A stretch of 64,000 nt of DNA from Pseudomonas sp. BGr12. GTDB taxonomy: Bacteria; Pseudomonadota; Gammaproteobacteria; Pseudomonadales; Pseudomonadaceae. The DNA lies in assembly GCF_030272895.1 (NCBI RefSeq), contig NZ_JALRNF010000001.1, positions 62,001 to 126,000 of the forward strand. Direction: 5' to 3'. The notes under the pieces were generated by a model, which saw nothing but the letters and a program-made list of their open reading frames with translations, was not told the DNA's origin and ran no database searches. The stretch's first letter is position 1. Each line of letters opens with the position of its first letter. Shown piece after piece: positions 1 to 7,511 of this stretch. The position numbers were made by a program, and so were the translations under genes.

Positions 1-51
1 TGGCCGACAGCGCGCAACCTGCAGCGTTCGGTGCTGCAGTTCCAGACCTGA
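1..51 (+). CDS. C-terminal end of a chromosomal protein, probably a chemoreceptor
   Basis: Only the last 16 codons and a TGA stop are in the window. The peptide ends ARNLQRSVLQFQT, which resembles the closing amphipathic helix of many Pseudomonas methyl-accepting chemotaxis proteins (alternating L/V/F with a final F). A factor-independent terminator follows 14 bases later, which supports a real gene end. The fragment is too short for a firm family assignment. Confidence 0.4.
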   Translation, partial: WPTARNLQRSVLQFQT

Positions 52-64
52 GGCACGGACATGA

Positions 65-91
65 AAAAGCCCGGTTTCGGCCGGGCTCTTT
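65..91 (+). terminator. Rho-independent terminator of the upstream gene
   Basis: The arms AGCCCGG (68-74) and CCGGGCT (81-87) form a 7-bp GC-rich stem with a short loop and are followed by a T-rich run. It lies just after the stop at 49-51. Confidence 0.85.
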
Positions 92-148
92 CGATGTCAG
101 CTGGCATTCGCGAAAGACTGCTCTCGGCCGAGGTGCATAGAAGCTCGG

Positions 149-175
149 TGGGAGCGGGCTTGCCCCGCGATTCTG
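149..175. repeat. Half of a Pseudomonas palindromic intergenic repeat
   Basis: The stretch GGTGGGAGCGGGCTTGCCCC (starting at 149) matches the left arm of the full palindrome at 29120-29180, but no complementary right arm follows here. It appears to be a solitary or decayed copy of the same repeat family. Nothing else is evident between 92 and 244. Confidence 0.55.
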
Positions 176-244
176 GCTAAGGCCGCTTTCGGCATCCGGG
201 AAATTCCTCTCACACAGATGCTGCGTCGACATGAATCAATAGTG

Positions 245-592
245 CTATAGATAGGGCCCCTCGGACGCCCCGAGCACAGCCTTGCGACGGCGTTTCACCA
301 GGAGCTTACGGGCTGTTTCGACAAAGGGCGTGACGATCAGGCTATAGACCGTCAGGTAACGCTGGTGGTCTTGCTCTCCGGTGCCGAAGCGGATGTTTTC
401 AGGCGTTGATGTGGTGACATAGAGCGTGCCGAACGTCCAGTCCCAGAGGGACAGGTTGGTGCCGAAGTTGCGGTTGAAATGGCGCGGGGCGTCACTGTGA
501 TGGATCTGGTGCTGGGCCGTGCTGTTCAACACATGCTCGAGCCGTGGGCCGAACGACAGCCAGACATGGCTATCTATCGCGAAGGGCTGCAT
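245..592 (-). pseudogene. Truncated sterol desaturase / fatty-acid hydroxylase family gene (C-terminal part only)
   Basis: The 115-residue frame contains the late part of a fatty-acid hydroxylase-superfamily protein: a HQIHHSD histidine cluster (about residues 28-34), HFNRNFG, then LSLWDWTFGTLY, which is the usual C-terminal signature of this di-iron membrane family. Normal members are two to three times longer, with several membrane helices and further histidine boxes upstream. Those are missing, and the first residues do not look like a natural start. The DNA upstream (from about 600) is AT-richer and carries an unrelated gene, so the 5' part was probably lost at a recombination junction. 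Activity is very unlikely because most metal-ligand histidines are gone. Confidence 0.75.
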
Positions 593-716
593 TCGGCCAA
601 AATGCTGTGACTCAAAGGAGTGTACGAAACCAGGGGCGATTCATAGCCTTAACCGCCACCAAACGAAAAATGCGGATAACCGCAACGCGATTATCCGCCC
701 TACTCCACCAGCAAAA

Positions 717-1223
717 CTACTTCTTCCCGAAATCAACTGTGGTATACCAACTTGTACCTCCTGGGTAATAAAGCGCCACACCCGCATCTGTAAATTGACA
801 ATCGAGCATAATAGCTCTATGTGGCGGACTATTCATCCACCAATCAACAGTTGCCACTTCTTCATTTTGAGAGAGATTATTATCCTTCCAATATATAATC
901 TCGCCAATACGGGAGTACGGTGTATAGCCAGCTTGGGTTATTCGTTGCTCCGGCCTACTACCGTCAGTCCCAGTATGACCATCCGTGCCAGTCTGCAGGT
1001 GGGCTTTTTTATATGCCATGTCATTTGCATGCCGATCGGCGGCTGTCCAAAGCTGCCCATTTCCAAAAACTTCTTTACAACCCGCAGCAACGCGTTTTTG
1101 GTTGATTAGCGAGAGAATTCGATCTGCTGGCCCATTACTCGTCCCACCCTGCGGACAGCCCATCCCCGCCACTGTTACTACTATTACGGGGAGAAACATC
1201 AGCTTAATAATCTGGCCTCGCAT
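717..1223 (-). CDS. Secreted CAP-domain (SCP/PR1, YkwD-like) protein
   Basis: This 168-residue protein begins with a short charged N-terminus and a hydrophobic stretch (about residues 8-22) typical of a secretion signal. A Cys at residue 23 could be lipidated, but the preceding residues are not a canonical lipobox. The mature part has the CAP pattern: ILSLINQKR, a helix with DRHANDMA, GHTGTDGSRPEQRI, a GE motif in RIGEIIYW, and WWMNSPPHRAIMLD, with His residues in the usual cleft positions. CAP proteins of bacteria act outside the cytoplasm; their biochemical role is mostly unknown. The gene sits in DNA that is AT-richer than its surroundings and next to a truncated gene, which suggests acquisition by transfer. 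Confidence 0.8.
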   Translation of the reverse strand: MRGQIIKLMFLPVIVVTVAGMGCPQGGTSNGPADRILSLINQKRVAAGCKEVFGNGQLWTAADRHANDMAYKKAHLQTGTDGHTGTDGSRPEQRITQAGYTPYSRIGEIIYWKDNNLSQNEEVATVDWWMNSPPHRAIMLDCQFTDAGVALYYPGGTSWYTTVDFGKK

Positions 1224-1472
1224 TTTCTGCCCTCCTTTTCTGCAACGCTTATAGGGTGAGGGCGGGACACCTAATCAGGCCCTATAATATTGGCCGGACA
1301 ACCTGAGAGGTCGAACTACTAACACAATATCCAGCAAGCATCCAGCAAATATAAATTCAGAACTACCACGCATTCCTATCATGAAAAAGGCCAGGATCAA
1401 GAATATTTCAACATAAACTACATAGCATTTAGTAATTTAAGGAAACCCTTAAAATGGCCTCCTGAGCCTGGT

Positions 1473-1589
1473 TGTTGGTACTGATACGATTTTGACCTGG
1501 CTACGCATTTTTACTGACCAATACATAACTTATGAAATCCCGCGCAAGGTCATCTTTTGCTGAGCCCTCACATCGTATCAGCGCCAACA
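1473..1589. repeat. 117-bp element bounded by 18-bp inverted repeats (MITE-like)
   Basis: The left arm (1473-1490, containing CTGATACGAT) and right arm (1572-1589, containing ATCGTATCAG) pair at 16 of 18 positions. An inner pair TGACCT (1493-1498) and AGGTCA (1547-1552) could extend a stem. No open frame lies inside. The structure could be a miniature transposable element or a structured RNA; no target duplication is obvious. It is the only clear structure in the gene-free stretch 1224-1631. Confidence 0.4.
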
Positions 1590-1631
1590 TATGGAGTGAT
1601 ATGAATCGCCGCCGCTCGAGTTAAACAAATC

Positions 1632-1769
1632 CTAGCGCGACACTTGCTTCACGGCCGATGCCTCCCGGTGCGACAGGCGGGTACTATCCGCCGATCGATA
1701 GGCGTCGAGAATCTGTCTCGCATCGTCTGAGTCAAACGTCAGCAACGCAACCACCGCTTCTGCGGCCAC
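1632..1769 (-). pseudogene. Possible remnant of a coding sequence, 45 residues
   Basis: A short open frame from a GTG codon (1767-1769) to TAG (1632-1634) has codon use like real Pseudomonas genes and reads VAAEAVVALLTFDSDDARQI and onward. A neighbouring frame just upstream (about 1790-1860) also looks coding (RRKDLKIITELGGLLQ), as if a longer gene had been broken by a stop or frameshift. I do not recognise the family. The stretch 1770-2019 otherwise holds nothing I can support. Confidence 0.2.
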
Positions 1770-2019
1770 CAATGGTGAGCGCGTGGCTTACTGCAGAAGG
1801 CCCCCCAACTCCGTAATAATTTTCAGATCCTTGCGTCGGGCCGCAGCGCGCACTGTCCGGATAGAGAAATCCAGGCACGGGTCGCGTATCAGCATGCCCA
1901 GGGTCGTTCACCGCCTACCGTGAAAGGCAGCTTCTGGCCCTGGCTTTGTGATACCCCAGACACGTCAGCGGATTGCTGCTTATAGAAAGCAAGCGGCGCA
2001 AATATGAAGTCGATTTTGA

Positions 2020-2478
2020 CTATAACCGCCGTGACATAAGGTATTGCTCTTTCCCCCAAGCCTCAAAGCGATCCAGCACTTCCCAACCAAGCGTGGCGTA
2101 ATAAGCGCTCTGGTTGTGAGTGTGCAAGTACAAGGTCGTGAAGCCAGCGCTTCTTGCATGGTCACAGATACCTTCGATCAACTGCGCCGCAAGCCCTCGC
2201 CTTCGCGCTTCAGGTTTGATGAAGACACACGCAAGCCACGGGCCCAGATCCGGCCGGTCAGCCAGGTCGTTACTGGCAAGCGAAGCGCCACCCAGCAACT
2301 CGCCTCGCTCCGTTGCGATCAGGCACTTCCAGCGGCCATCACGCTGTCCATCGGCGAACTCCTGTTGCCAGCTTGAAAGCGATTGCTGGGCAAATTCATA
2401 ACGGAATTCTTGATAAAGCCATTCGGCCATGACGCCGCACTGGTCCATTTGTGTATCGAGCCAATCCACTCGCAGCAT
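2020..2478 (-). CDS. GNAT family N-acetyltransferase
   Basis: The 152-residue protein has the GNAT fold signature: a beta strand ACVFIKPEARRRGLAAQLIE, in which the RRRGLA segment is the acetyl-CoA pyrophosphate-binding loop, preceded by GELLGGASL and followed by TLYLHTHNQSAYYATLGWEV, the usual end of the domain. Family members transfer an acetyl group from acetyl-CoA to an amine; the substrate here is unknown. The start at 2478 is chosen because AAGGAGTG lies at ribosome-binding distance upstream; a longer frame to 2553 has no such site. Confidence 0.85.
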   Translation of the reverse strand: MLRVDWLDTQMDQCGVMAEWLYQEFRYEFAQQSLSSWQQEFADGQRDGRWKCLIATERGELLGGASLASNDLADRPDLGPWLACVFIKPEARRRGLAAQLIEGICDHARSAGFTTLYLHTHNQSAYYATLGWEVLDRFEAWGKEQYLMSRRL

Positions 2479-2618
2479 TTGCAACACTCCTTGTCTGTTT
2501 TTCCCGCCGATAGTAACCGCCGCTGGCAGCCAAATACTCACTTCAACTAGCATGGGACGCCAGGCAAAGACTGCCTGAGAGCACGCTCCTTCATGCGATT
2601 TAACATGACGTATCTCTC

Positions 2619-3383
2619 ATGACTGCCTTCTACCTCAAGCTGTTCATCACACCTGCACTGATGCTGTTGATCTCCTTGGCTGGAAAGCGCTGGGGCGCCC
2701 AGATCGGCGGGCTGCTGTCGGGGCTGCCCCTCACCTCGGCGCTGGTCATGCTGTTTCTCAGCCTGGAGCAGGGAGAGACCTTTGCCTCCATGGCCGTACC
2801 CGGCGCCCTGGCCGGGCTGGCTGCGATCCAGGCGACCTACCTGTTTTACTTCCTGGTCACCCGACGCACTTCTGCGTTTAGCGGATGTTGTGCGGCGCTG
2901 GTTTTCTACGGCTCGACTGCGTTCGCGATGAGTCGTTTGGGGTGGCTGGCACTCTCTATCATCGCCACGCTGCTGCTGGTCGCGGTGATCATTGTGGTCA
3001 CGTCGAAACAAGCACAGACAAAGGCAGCGCAGTATGTCCCCCTGCCCCGCTGGGTCATCCCGATGCGCATGGTGACGGCCACCCTGCTGCTCCTGGCAAT
3101 CACGGCAAGCGCTGAGTGGCTTGGGCCGGTGGCCAGCGGGTTGCTGGCGCCGATACCGGTGATCGCCTGGCCGCTTGCCGTCTTCGCCCATGTGCAGGGC
3201 GGGCATCACGAGCTGGGCGCAATCGTGCGCGGCAATGCGATCGGGGCTGTTGGTGTGGTGGGCTTCTATCTGACCGTCAAGGTTTCGATTCTGCAATGGG
3301 GCGCCGTGCTGTCCATCACTACGGCCGTCATGCTGGCCGTAGTGATGACATTCATGCTCGCCAGGTTGCTGGCTGCACGGTAG
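2619..3383 (+). CDS. Multi-pass inner-membrane protein with an internal duplication
   Basis: The 254-residue protein is almost entirely hydrophobic, with about eight predicted membrane segments separated by short loops. Two halves show a related motif: RWGAQIGGLLSGLPLTSALV (residues 23-42) and WLGPVASGLLAPIPVIAWPL (about 167-186). This suggests an inverted or tandem duplication like that of small transporters, and it is loosely reminiscent of GlpM-like proteins. No substrate can be inferred. It stands alone between the acetyltransferase gene (divergent) and the convergent nuclease-motif gene. Confidence 0.65.
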   Translation: MTAFYLKLFITPALMLLISLAGKRWGAQIGGLLSGLPLTSALVMLFLSLEQGETFASMAVPGALAGLAAIQATYLFYFLVTRRTSAFSGCCAALVFYGSTAFAMSRLGWLALSIIATLLLVAVIIVVTSKQAQTKAAQYVPLPRWVIPMRMVTATLLLLAITASAEWLGPVASGLLAPIPVIAWPLAVFAHVQGGHHELGAIVRGNAIGAVGVVGFYLTVKVSILQWGAVLSITTAVMLAVVMTFMLARLLAAR

Positions 3384-3391
3384 CGGTTGCT

Positions 3392-4990
3392 TCAGGCCGG
3401 GGAAGGCGCCGTCAGCAGGTACCCGTCCAGCTCTTCGATCACGCTCATCGACAGCGTCATCTGTGCATCGATACGCGTATCCAGCGTCCCGATCATCTGC
3501 TTGTCTCGCTCAGCACGGACCACGCCGAACAGATCGATCTTGTCGAGCAGGTAGCAGACAAAGGTCATGCTCAGCGCGGTCGCGGCCCCCACCAGCACAG
3601 CCGTCAGCACAGCGGCAAAGGGTGCAAACAGGGGGACCCCGAGAATAAGCTTCTCGACCACCTCTTCCAGGGCCACGCCACCCACCACGACGCCGCCCGC
3701 AGCGAGCAACTTCAAGGCTTCATGTGCCGCCTGGGCGAAGGTCATGTCCTTGGGCGGGAACAAGAAGGTCTTGAGTGCCTTGAGCAACGAGAAGATCCCT
3801 TCGCGGATCATCCGTACCGCACGTTTGCCGGTGGTGACGAACAGGTTGATCATCACGGTCACGGCATTGGACACGAAGCCGGAAATGAAGCCGCCGCTGA
3901 AACCGTGCAGCATTTGCTCCCATCGCCCCGCTACCTTGACGCCCACACGCTTGAGGCGCTCGCCCAGTTCGGCAAGGATGGTGTCGCTCTGGCGGCCGTT
4001 GCGGAACAGGTCCTTGACCTCGTCCAGGGCGCCGCTGAACAGTTCGACCATGAGCATGCCGAAGGCCTGCTGGCTGCCCATCTTCAAGCCTTCGTTCATG
4101 CCAGTCTGGGCGGCGTGGGCGGTGTAGTAGGCGGCTTTTTCCGAGGTGCTGGGGGCGTGGCGGTCGGCAGCCGCCTGGCCGCGCTCCACTGCAGCCTCTA
4201 CACGCTTGCGATCGATACCGTAATATTCTTCGTTGGTAACTTTGCGACCGCTCGATTGCTTATCCAGCCACACCAGCTTTTCATCATCATTCATCGAGCT
4301 ATTGATGTGGCGCTGAGTGGATATTAGGTTCTCGGTATCCGTCCCGAAATCGGCGCGCTGGGTTTTAGACTGCATGTAGCCACCGTTCTGGTGGTATTTC
4401 TTCAGCGGAATGATGTGGTCGGGGCTGGTCTGATCGCCTTTGACCGTTTCACCGGTGTAGCCATCACGCAGATTCTGTTCTTTGTCCAGTTGGCCACGGG
4501 TAAACGTCGAACCCACCGATTTATCACCGCCCCCAGCGAATCGCTTGCCTTGGCTGTTCGCCCCCCTGTCATAGTGATCGCGGTTGTATTTTTCTTCGTC
4601 AGGATTGGCATAGATGTCCTGCCTGGCATTGTGAACGGTGGTCACATTACCCCCCTGCTTGTCGTACACCGCCAGGAACTTACCCAGCCCCAGTGGACCG
4701 GCAATGGCGCCGATAATGTCGCGCTGCGCCTTGGACAACAGCTCGTTCACCCGGGCCTGGTCGAATTCCTGCTCAAGCTCGCCGAGCAGCTCGCGAGCAT
4801 CCTGGGGGGCGGCCTGCAGCGTGAAGCTCAACGAGGCGTGATAGTCCAGGCTGGCGAGACGTGCGCTGTCGGTCGGCCTGGCCAGCAGCGCCGCGACCTC
4901 TTCAGGGGCGGCAGCGGCGTGAAGCAGCGGGCGGTTGGCCAGTTGCTCGCGCAGGGCCTGTTGTTTTCTGAACTGTTCGAGCTTGCTCAT
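3392..4990 (-). CDS. Membrane-anchored protein with an HNH-type nuclease motif
   Basis: This 532-residue protein has a helical N-terminal region (1-110). A polar middle follows with TSPDHIIPLKKYHQNGG (about 188-204) and then ENLISTQRHINSSM (about 221-234), together matching an HNH (DH...N...H) endonuclease core. The C-terminal third has hydrophobic segments, including LLAAGGVVVGGVALEEV and APFAAVLTAVLVGAATAL, that should anchor it in the inner membrane. It is the last gene of a leftward set after the WYL regulator and the TerB-like gene, 12 bases from the latter, so the two are almost certainly cotranscribed. Inference: a nuclease effector held at the membrane. I do not recognise this architecture as a named system. 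Confidence 0.7.
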   Translation of the reverse strand: MSKLEQFRKQQALREQLANRPLLHAAAAPEEVAALLARPTDSARLASLDYHASLSFTLQAAPQDARELLGELEQEFDQARVNELLSKAQRDIIGAIAGPLGLGKFLAVYDKQGGNVTTVHNARQDIYANPDEEKYNRDHYDRGANSQGKRFAGGGDKSVGSTFTRGQLDKEQNLRDGYTGETVKGDQTSPDHIIPLKKYHQNGGYMQSKTQRADFGTDTENLISTQRHINSSMNDDEKLVWLDKQSSGRKVTNEEYYGIDRKRVEAAVERGQAAADRHAPSTSEKAAYYTAHAAQTGMNEGLKMGSQQAFGMLMVELFSGALDEVKDLFRNGRQSDTILAELGERLKRVGVKVAGRWEQMLHGFSGGFISGFVSNAVTVMINLFVTTGKRAVRMIREGIFSLLKALKTFLFPPKDMTFAQAAHEALKLLAAGGVVVGGVALEEVVEKLILGVPLFAPFAAVLTAVLVGAATALSMTFVCYLLDKIDLFGVVRAERDKQMIGTLDTRIDAQMTLSMSVIEELDGYLLTAPSPA

Positions 4991-5002
4991 CGGGCGGCTT
5001 CC

Positions 5003-6130
5003 TTACGCGGATTTCAGGCTGTTCCAGGCTTGCATGAAGGCCGCTTCCTGCGGGTGCACGGCATCGTCCGAGTGCACGACCAGGTTGATGATGTCGTCGA
5101 AAATGGACAGGCTCATGCCCGATTTTTTCGCCAGCTCAAAGGCTTCCTTCACGGTTGGCGGCTGCTGGTAGAGCGACTCGATTTTGGCTTTGATCGCCTC
5201 TGGAATGGCGCCGGCGGCGAGGCCGGTGATGAACAGCTCGATGTTGGCCCGTTCGTCTGCGGTGATATCGCCGTCGCATTGGGCGGTCGCGACAGCCACG
5301 GCGTTCAGGGCGATGATTGCATTGAAGTGTTCGCCGGCTGCCTTGAGGCTTTCCATGGCTTTTTCCAGGCGCTCTTTGAGCATCGTGATCTCAGCCAGCT
5401 GCTCGGCCTTGGCTTGCTTGACGCCAGCATCGAACCCGGCCTTGCGTGCTTCCTCGTCGCCGTCCATGTTCGCGGCCACCACGGCACCGGCAACGCCAGC
5501 GCCCACGGCAGCAGCGATAGTGCCAGCACCGGCCAGTGAGCCCAGCAGGCTGGCGCCACCGATCAGCGATCCGCCGCCGGTAAAGGGCGCTGCGGCGACG
5601 GCCCCCACGCCGATCGCGGCACCACCGAGCACTTTCAGGTAGTCAATTTCCTTCTCGCCGGAGACCACGTCGCCTACGTAATCGCGCGTGGCGTCGTAGC
5701 CGTTGGAGACGGTTTCGCGAGTCGCGTCGTAAGCGTCGGACACAGCGTAACCCACTGTTTCTGCCGCGTCGGACAGCGTCTCGGCAGTGGAGCTGTAGAT
5801 ATTGGAGGCTGTTTCGGACACTGTCTCGGCCACATTGCCGACCGTTTCGCGGGTGGCGTCATACGCATCGGAGACGGTATCGGCCACTTTGTCAGCCACA
5901 TCGCTGACGGCGTCTTTTGCCGAGTCGTAAGCGCGAGACAGGGCGTCGCCGATAGACGAGAAAATAAAGGTGCAGCCCACTGCGTCGCGGGCCATCGGTT
6001 CGCACTCATGGCTAACCAGGTTGGCACCGAAACCTTGAGTCGATTGCAGGAAGATACGTCGATACATGAGCAGGCCATCCGTGGTGGACAAAAGTGCCTG
6101 CGATTCTCCATAGGGTGCGAGTGATGTCAA
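5003..6130 (-). CDS. TerB-like / DUF533-like protein with an N-terminal amphipathic repeat region
   Basis: The longest frame gives 375 residues. After an uncertain N-terminus comes a run of 11-mer-like repeats (DAYDATRETV occurs twice, then YDATRDYV; roughly residues 55-150), resembling LEA/apolipoprotein-type membrane-binding helices. A Gly/Ala-rich hydrophobic segment (GGAAIGVGAVAAAPFTGGGS, then GAGTIAAAVGAGVAGAVVAA) follows. The helical C-terminal domain contains TAQCDGDITADERANIE and VVHSDDAVHPQEAAFMQAW, the acidic helix pattern of TerB-like proteins. The start is unclear: ATG codons at 6130, 6067 and 5995 are all possible and none has a strong ribosome site. The gene lies between the WYL regulator and the HNH-motif gene in one direction. 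Known TerB proteins act in stress and defence complexes at the membrane; the role here is inferred only. Confidence 0.6.
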   Translation of the reverse strand: MTSLAPYGESQALLSTTDGLLMYRRIFLQSTQGFGANLVSHECEPMARDAVGCTFIFSSIGDALSRAYDSAKDAVSDVADKVADTVSDAYDATRETVGNVAETVSETASNIYSSTAETLSDAAETVGYAVSDAYDATRETVSNGYDATRDYVGDVVSGEKEIDYLKVLGGAAIGVGAVAAAPFTGGGSLIGGASLLGSLAGAGTIAAAVGAGVAGAVVAANMDGDEEARKAGFDAGVKQAKAEQLAEITMLKERLEKAMESLKAAGEHFNAIIALNAVAVATAQCDGDITADERANIELFITGLAAGAIPEAIKAKIESLYQQPPTVKEAFELAKKSGMSLSIFDDIINLVVHSDDAVHPQEAAFMQAWNSLKSA

Positions 6131-6139
6131 TATGCCTGT

Positions 6140-6161
6140 AGTGGCATTTTAGAATGCCACT
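6140..6161. promoter_or_regulatory. Inverted repeat between the regulator and TerB-like genes
   Basis: AGTGGCATT (6140-6148) and AATGCCACT (6153-6161) are perfect complementary arms with a 4-base spacer. The repeat is 10 bases upstream of the longest TerB-like frame and 38 bases after the WYL stop. It could be an operator for the WYL protein or a weak processing or attenuation hairpin; no T-run follows in the direction of transcription. Confidence 0.45.
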
Positions 6162-6199
6162 GCTCATGCGACACAAGGGCCCCGCCATTGGCCGGGTAC

Positions 6200-7072
6200 C
6201 TACTCATACAGCCAGGGCTTCAACGCCTCCAGGTTTTTCACCACAATCTGCTGTGCCGAGGCCTTGGGCTCAAGCTTCTTCGGATCGATCTGGTAGCGCT
6301 GCAACACATAACCCACCAGCGCACACCGCGTCGGTATCACCAGCTCACCGTGCTCCATCCCGAAGTCGACCTCGATGATCGCCTTTTGCTCGGGCTTCAA
6401 ACGCGAGTCCGGCTCGATGACCACATCGACCAGGGTGTTCCACTCCTCATCCTCGTCGATCAGGTGCTCGCTCATCCGCTCGAACTCCGGCGCCCCGCGG
6501 AAGCGGCTCAAGACAAAATCCCGATACTTGCGATTCTTCTCGCAATACGCCCGCACATGCCAACGCATACCCGTGTAGACCAGGGTGTGCGGCGCTATCA
6601 GCCGCATCTCCGGCACGGGGTTGGACAGCGACACATACTCGATGGCGATGACCTCGCCATTTCGGCAAGCCTTGAGCAGTGGCCGCAGCACTTGGGGACG
6701 AATCGTGCGGTCCGGCACCTCCAGTACCTTGGTATGCGCATAAGCCAGTGCCAACCCCTCCACATGCGGTGCCCGCGAGTGGGTCTGGTTCAGCAGCTGC
6801 AGATAGGCATTGGCACTGTCCTCGATGAACAGCGGGGTGAAGTGCTTGCCCGGTACATAACCCTTCAGCTGCTTGTCATATGTAAGGTTTTCAGGCGCAT
6901 GCTCGGTGATGTAGGTGTTGATGTCCTTGGACGCTTGCTGGCGGCTGATGCCGAAGCTCTGCATCAGGTGGCCCGTGGTGAGGCGGCCTTCCCACCAGGC
7001 CACCGTTTCGATCAAGCGATAGCGAAGTGCCAGGTCCCAGCGGACCTGGTCGATCTCTTGTGTGCGTTTCAT
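6200..7072 (-). CDS. WYL-domain transcriptional regulator (BrxR/CapW-like)
   Basis: The 290-residue protein has an N-terminal winged-helix region (about 10-75, with GHLMQSFGISRQQASKDI as the recognition segment). A central WYL domain follows (about 125-215), visible as VIAIEYVSLS, APHTLVYTGMRWHVRAYCE and FVLSRFRGAP, and then a C-terminal extension domain. WYL regulators of the BrxR/CapW group repress phage-defence operons and respond to nucleic-acid or nucleotide ligands. The gene is first in a leftward set with the TerB-like and HNH-motif genes, 69 bases upstream of the former. Inference: it controls that pair. Confidence 0.85.
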   Translation of the reverse strand: MKRTQEIDQVRWDLALRYRLIETVAWWEGRLTTGHLMQSFGISRQQASKDINTYITEHAPENLTYDKQLKGYVPGKHFTPLFIEDSANAYLQLLNQTHSRAPHVEGLALAYAHTKVLEVPDRTIRPQVLRPLLKACRNGEVIAIEYVSLSNPVPEMRLIAPHTLVYTGMRWHVRAYCEKNRKYRDFVLSRFRGAPEFERMSEHLIDEDEEWNTLVDVVIEPDSRLKPEQKAIIEVDFGMEHGELVIPTRCALVGYVLQRYQIDPKKLEPKASAQQIVVKNLEALKPWLYE

Positions 7073-7189
7073 GGCCTGTCCATGTGCGTGGTTTGTTTAC
7101 CTGTACAAGTCTACAATCTATACGTGTAATAAATCACTACATATCCTTTGGCTGTCTTCGTAACAAACGACTTAGCGAAAGGACTGAAC

Positions 7190-7447
7190 ATGACTACGAC
7201 GGATGTGATTTCGGCAGTTGCCCTGGCGATGATGGTGGTGATTGCTGTGTTGCTGCTGGCCCACTATCTGAAGTTGCAAAAGCTGTGGGACACCATTGTC
7301 AGTTGCCGTACGACGTTGCGCTGGGCGCGCATTCATGCGTCGGAGAACAAGGCGCTTCGGTCGGCACTGCGTGCTGAGCGGGCGCATGTGGACCAGTTGC
7401 AGAGGAAGGTGACGTTGCTGGAGGAGTTGTTGCCCGAAGGCAAATGA
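7190..7447 (+). CDS. Small membrane protein with a coiled-coil tail
   Basis: This 85-residue protein has one hydrophobic helix (VISAVALAMMVVIAVLLLAH, residues 5-24) followed by a charged helical tail with heptad spacing (SENKALRSALRAERAHVDQL and on). The start at 7190 is preceded by AAAGGAC. It is divergent from the WYL regulator with about 117 bases between them. No function can be named; small proteins of this form often support membrane complexes or are orphan genes. Confidence 0.55.
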   Translation: MTTTDVISAVALAMMVVIAVLLLAHYLKLQKLWDTIVSCRTTLRWARIHASENKALRSALRAERAHVDQLQRKVTLLEELLPEGK

Positions 7448-7511
7448 ATACTGCCCGCGGGTGCAGGCTCAAGGCTGGCACTCCCGGCCCTGAGCATGTA
7501 GGGAATTGAAG

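Noticed and set aside
519..1109. Long open frames on the plus strand across the CAP-domain gene
   Set aside because: The translations show no protein-like pattern and poor codon use, while the minus strand encodes a clear CAP domain. They are antisense shadows.
3116..4327. 403-residue plus-strand frame overlapping the membrane protein and the HNH-motif gene
   Set aside because: It overlaps two well-supported genes, and its composition (His/Arg/Gly-rich, no hydrophobic core) is typical of antisense frames in GC-rich DNA.
7103..7118. Possible second SOS box (CTGTACAAGTCTACAA) upstream of the WYL regulator
   Set aside because: It ends CAA instead of CAG, and the inner bases fit the LexA consensus poorly. 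Unlike the site at 11145 it is not convincing as a LexA site.
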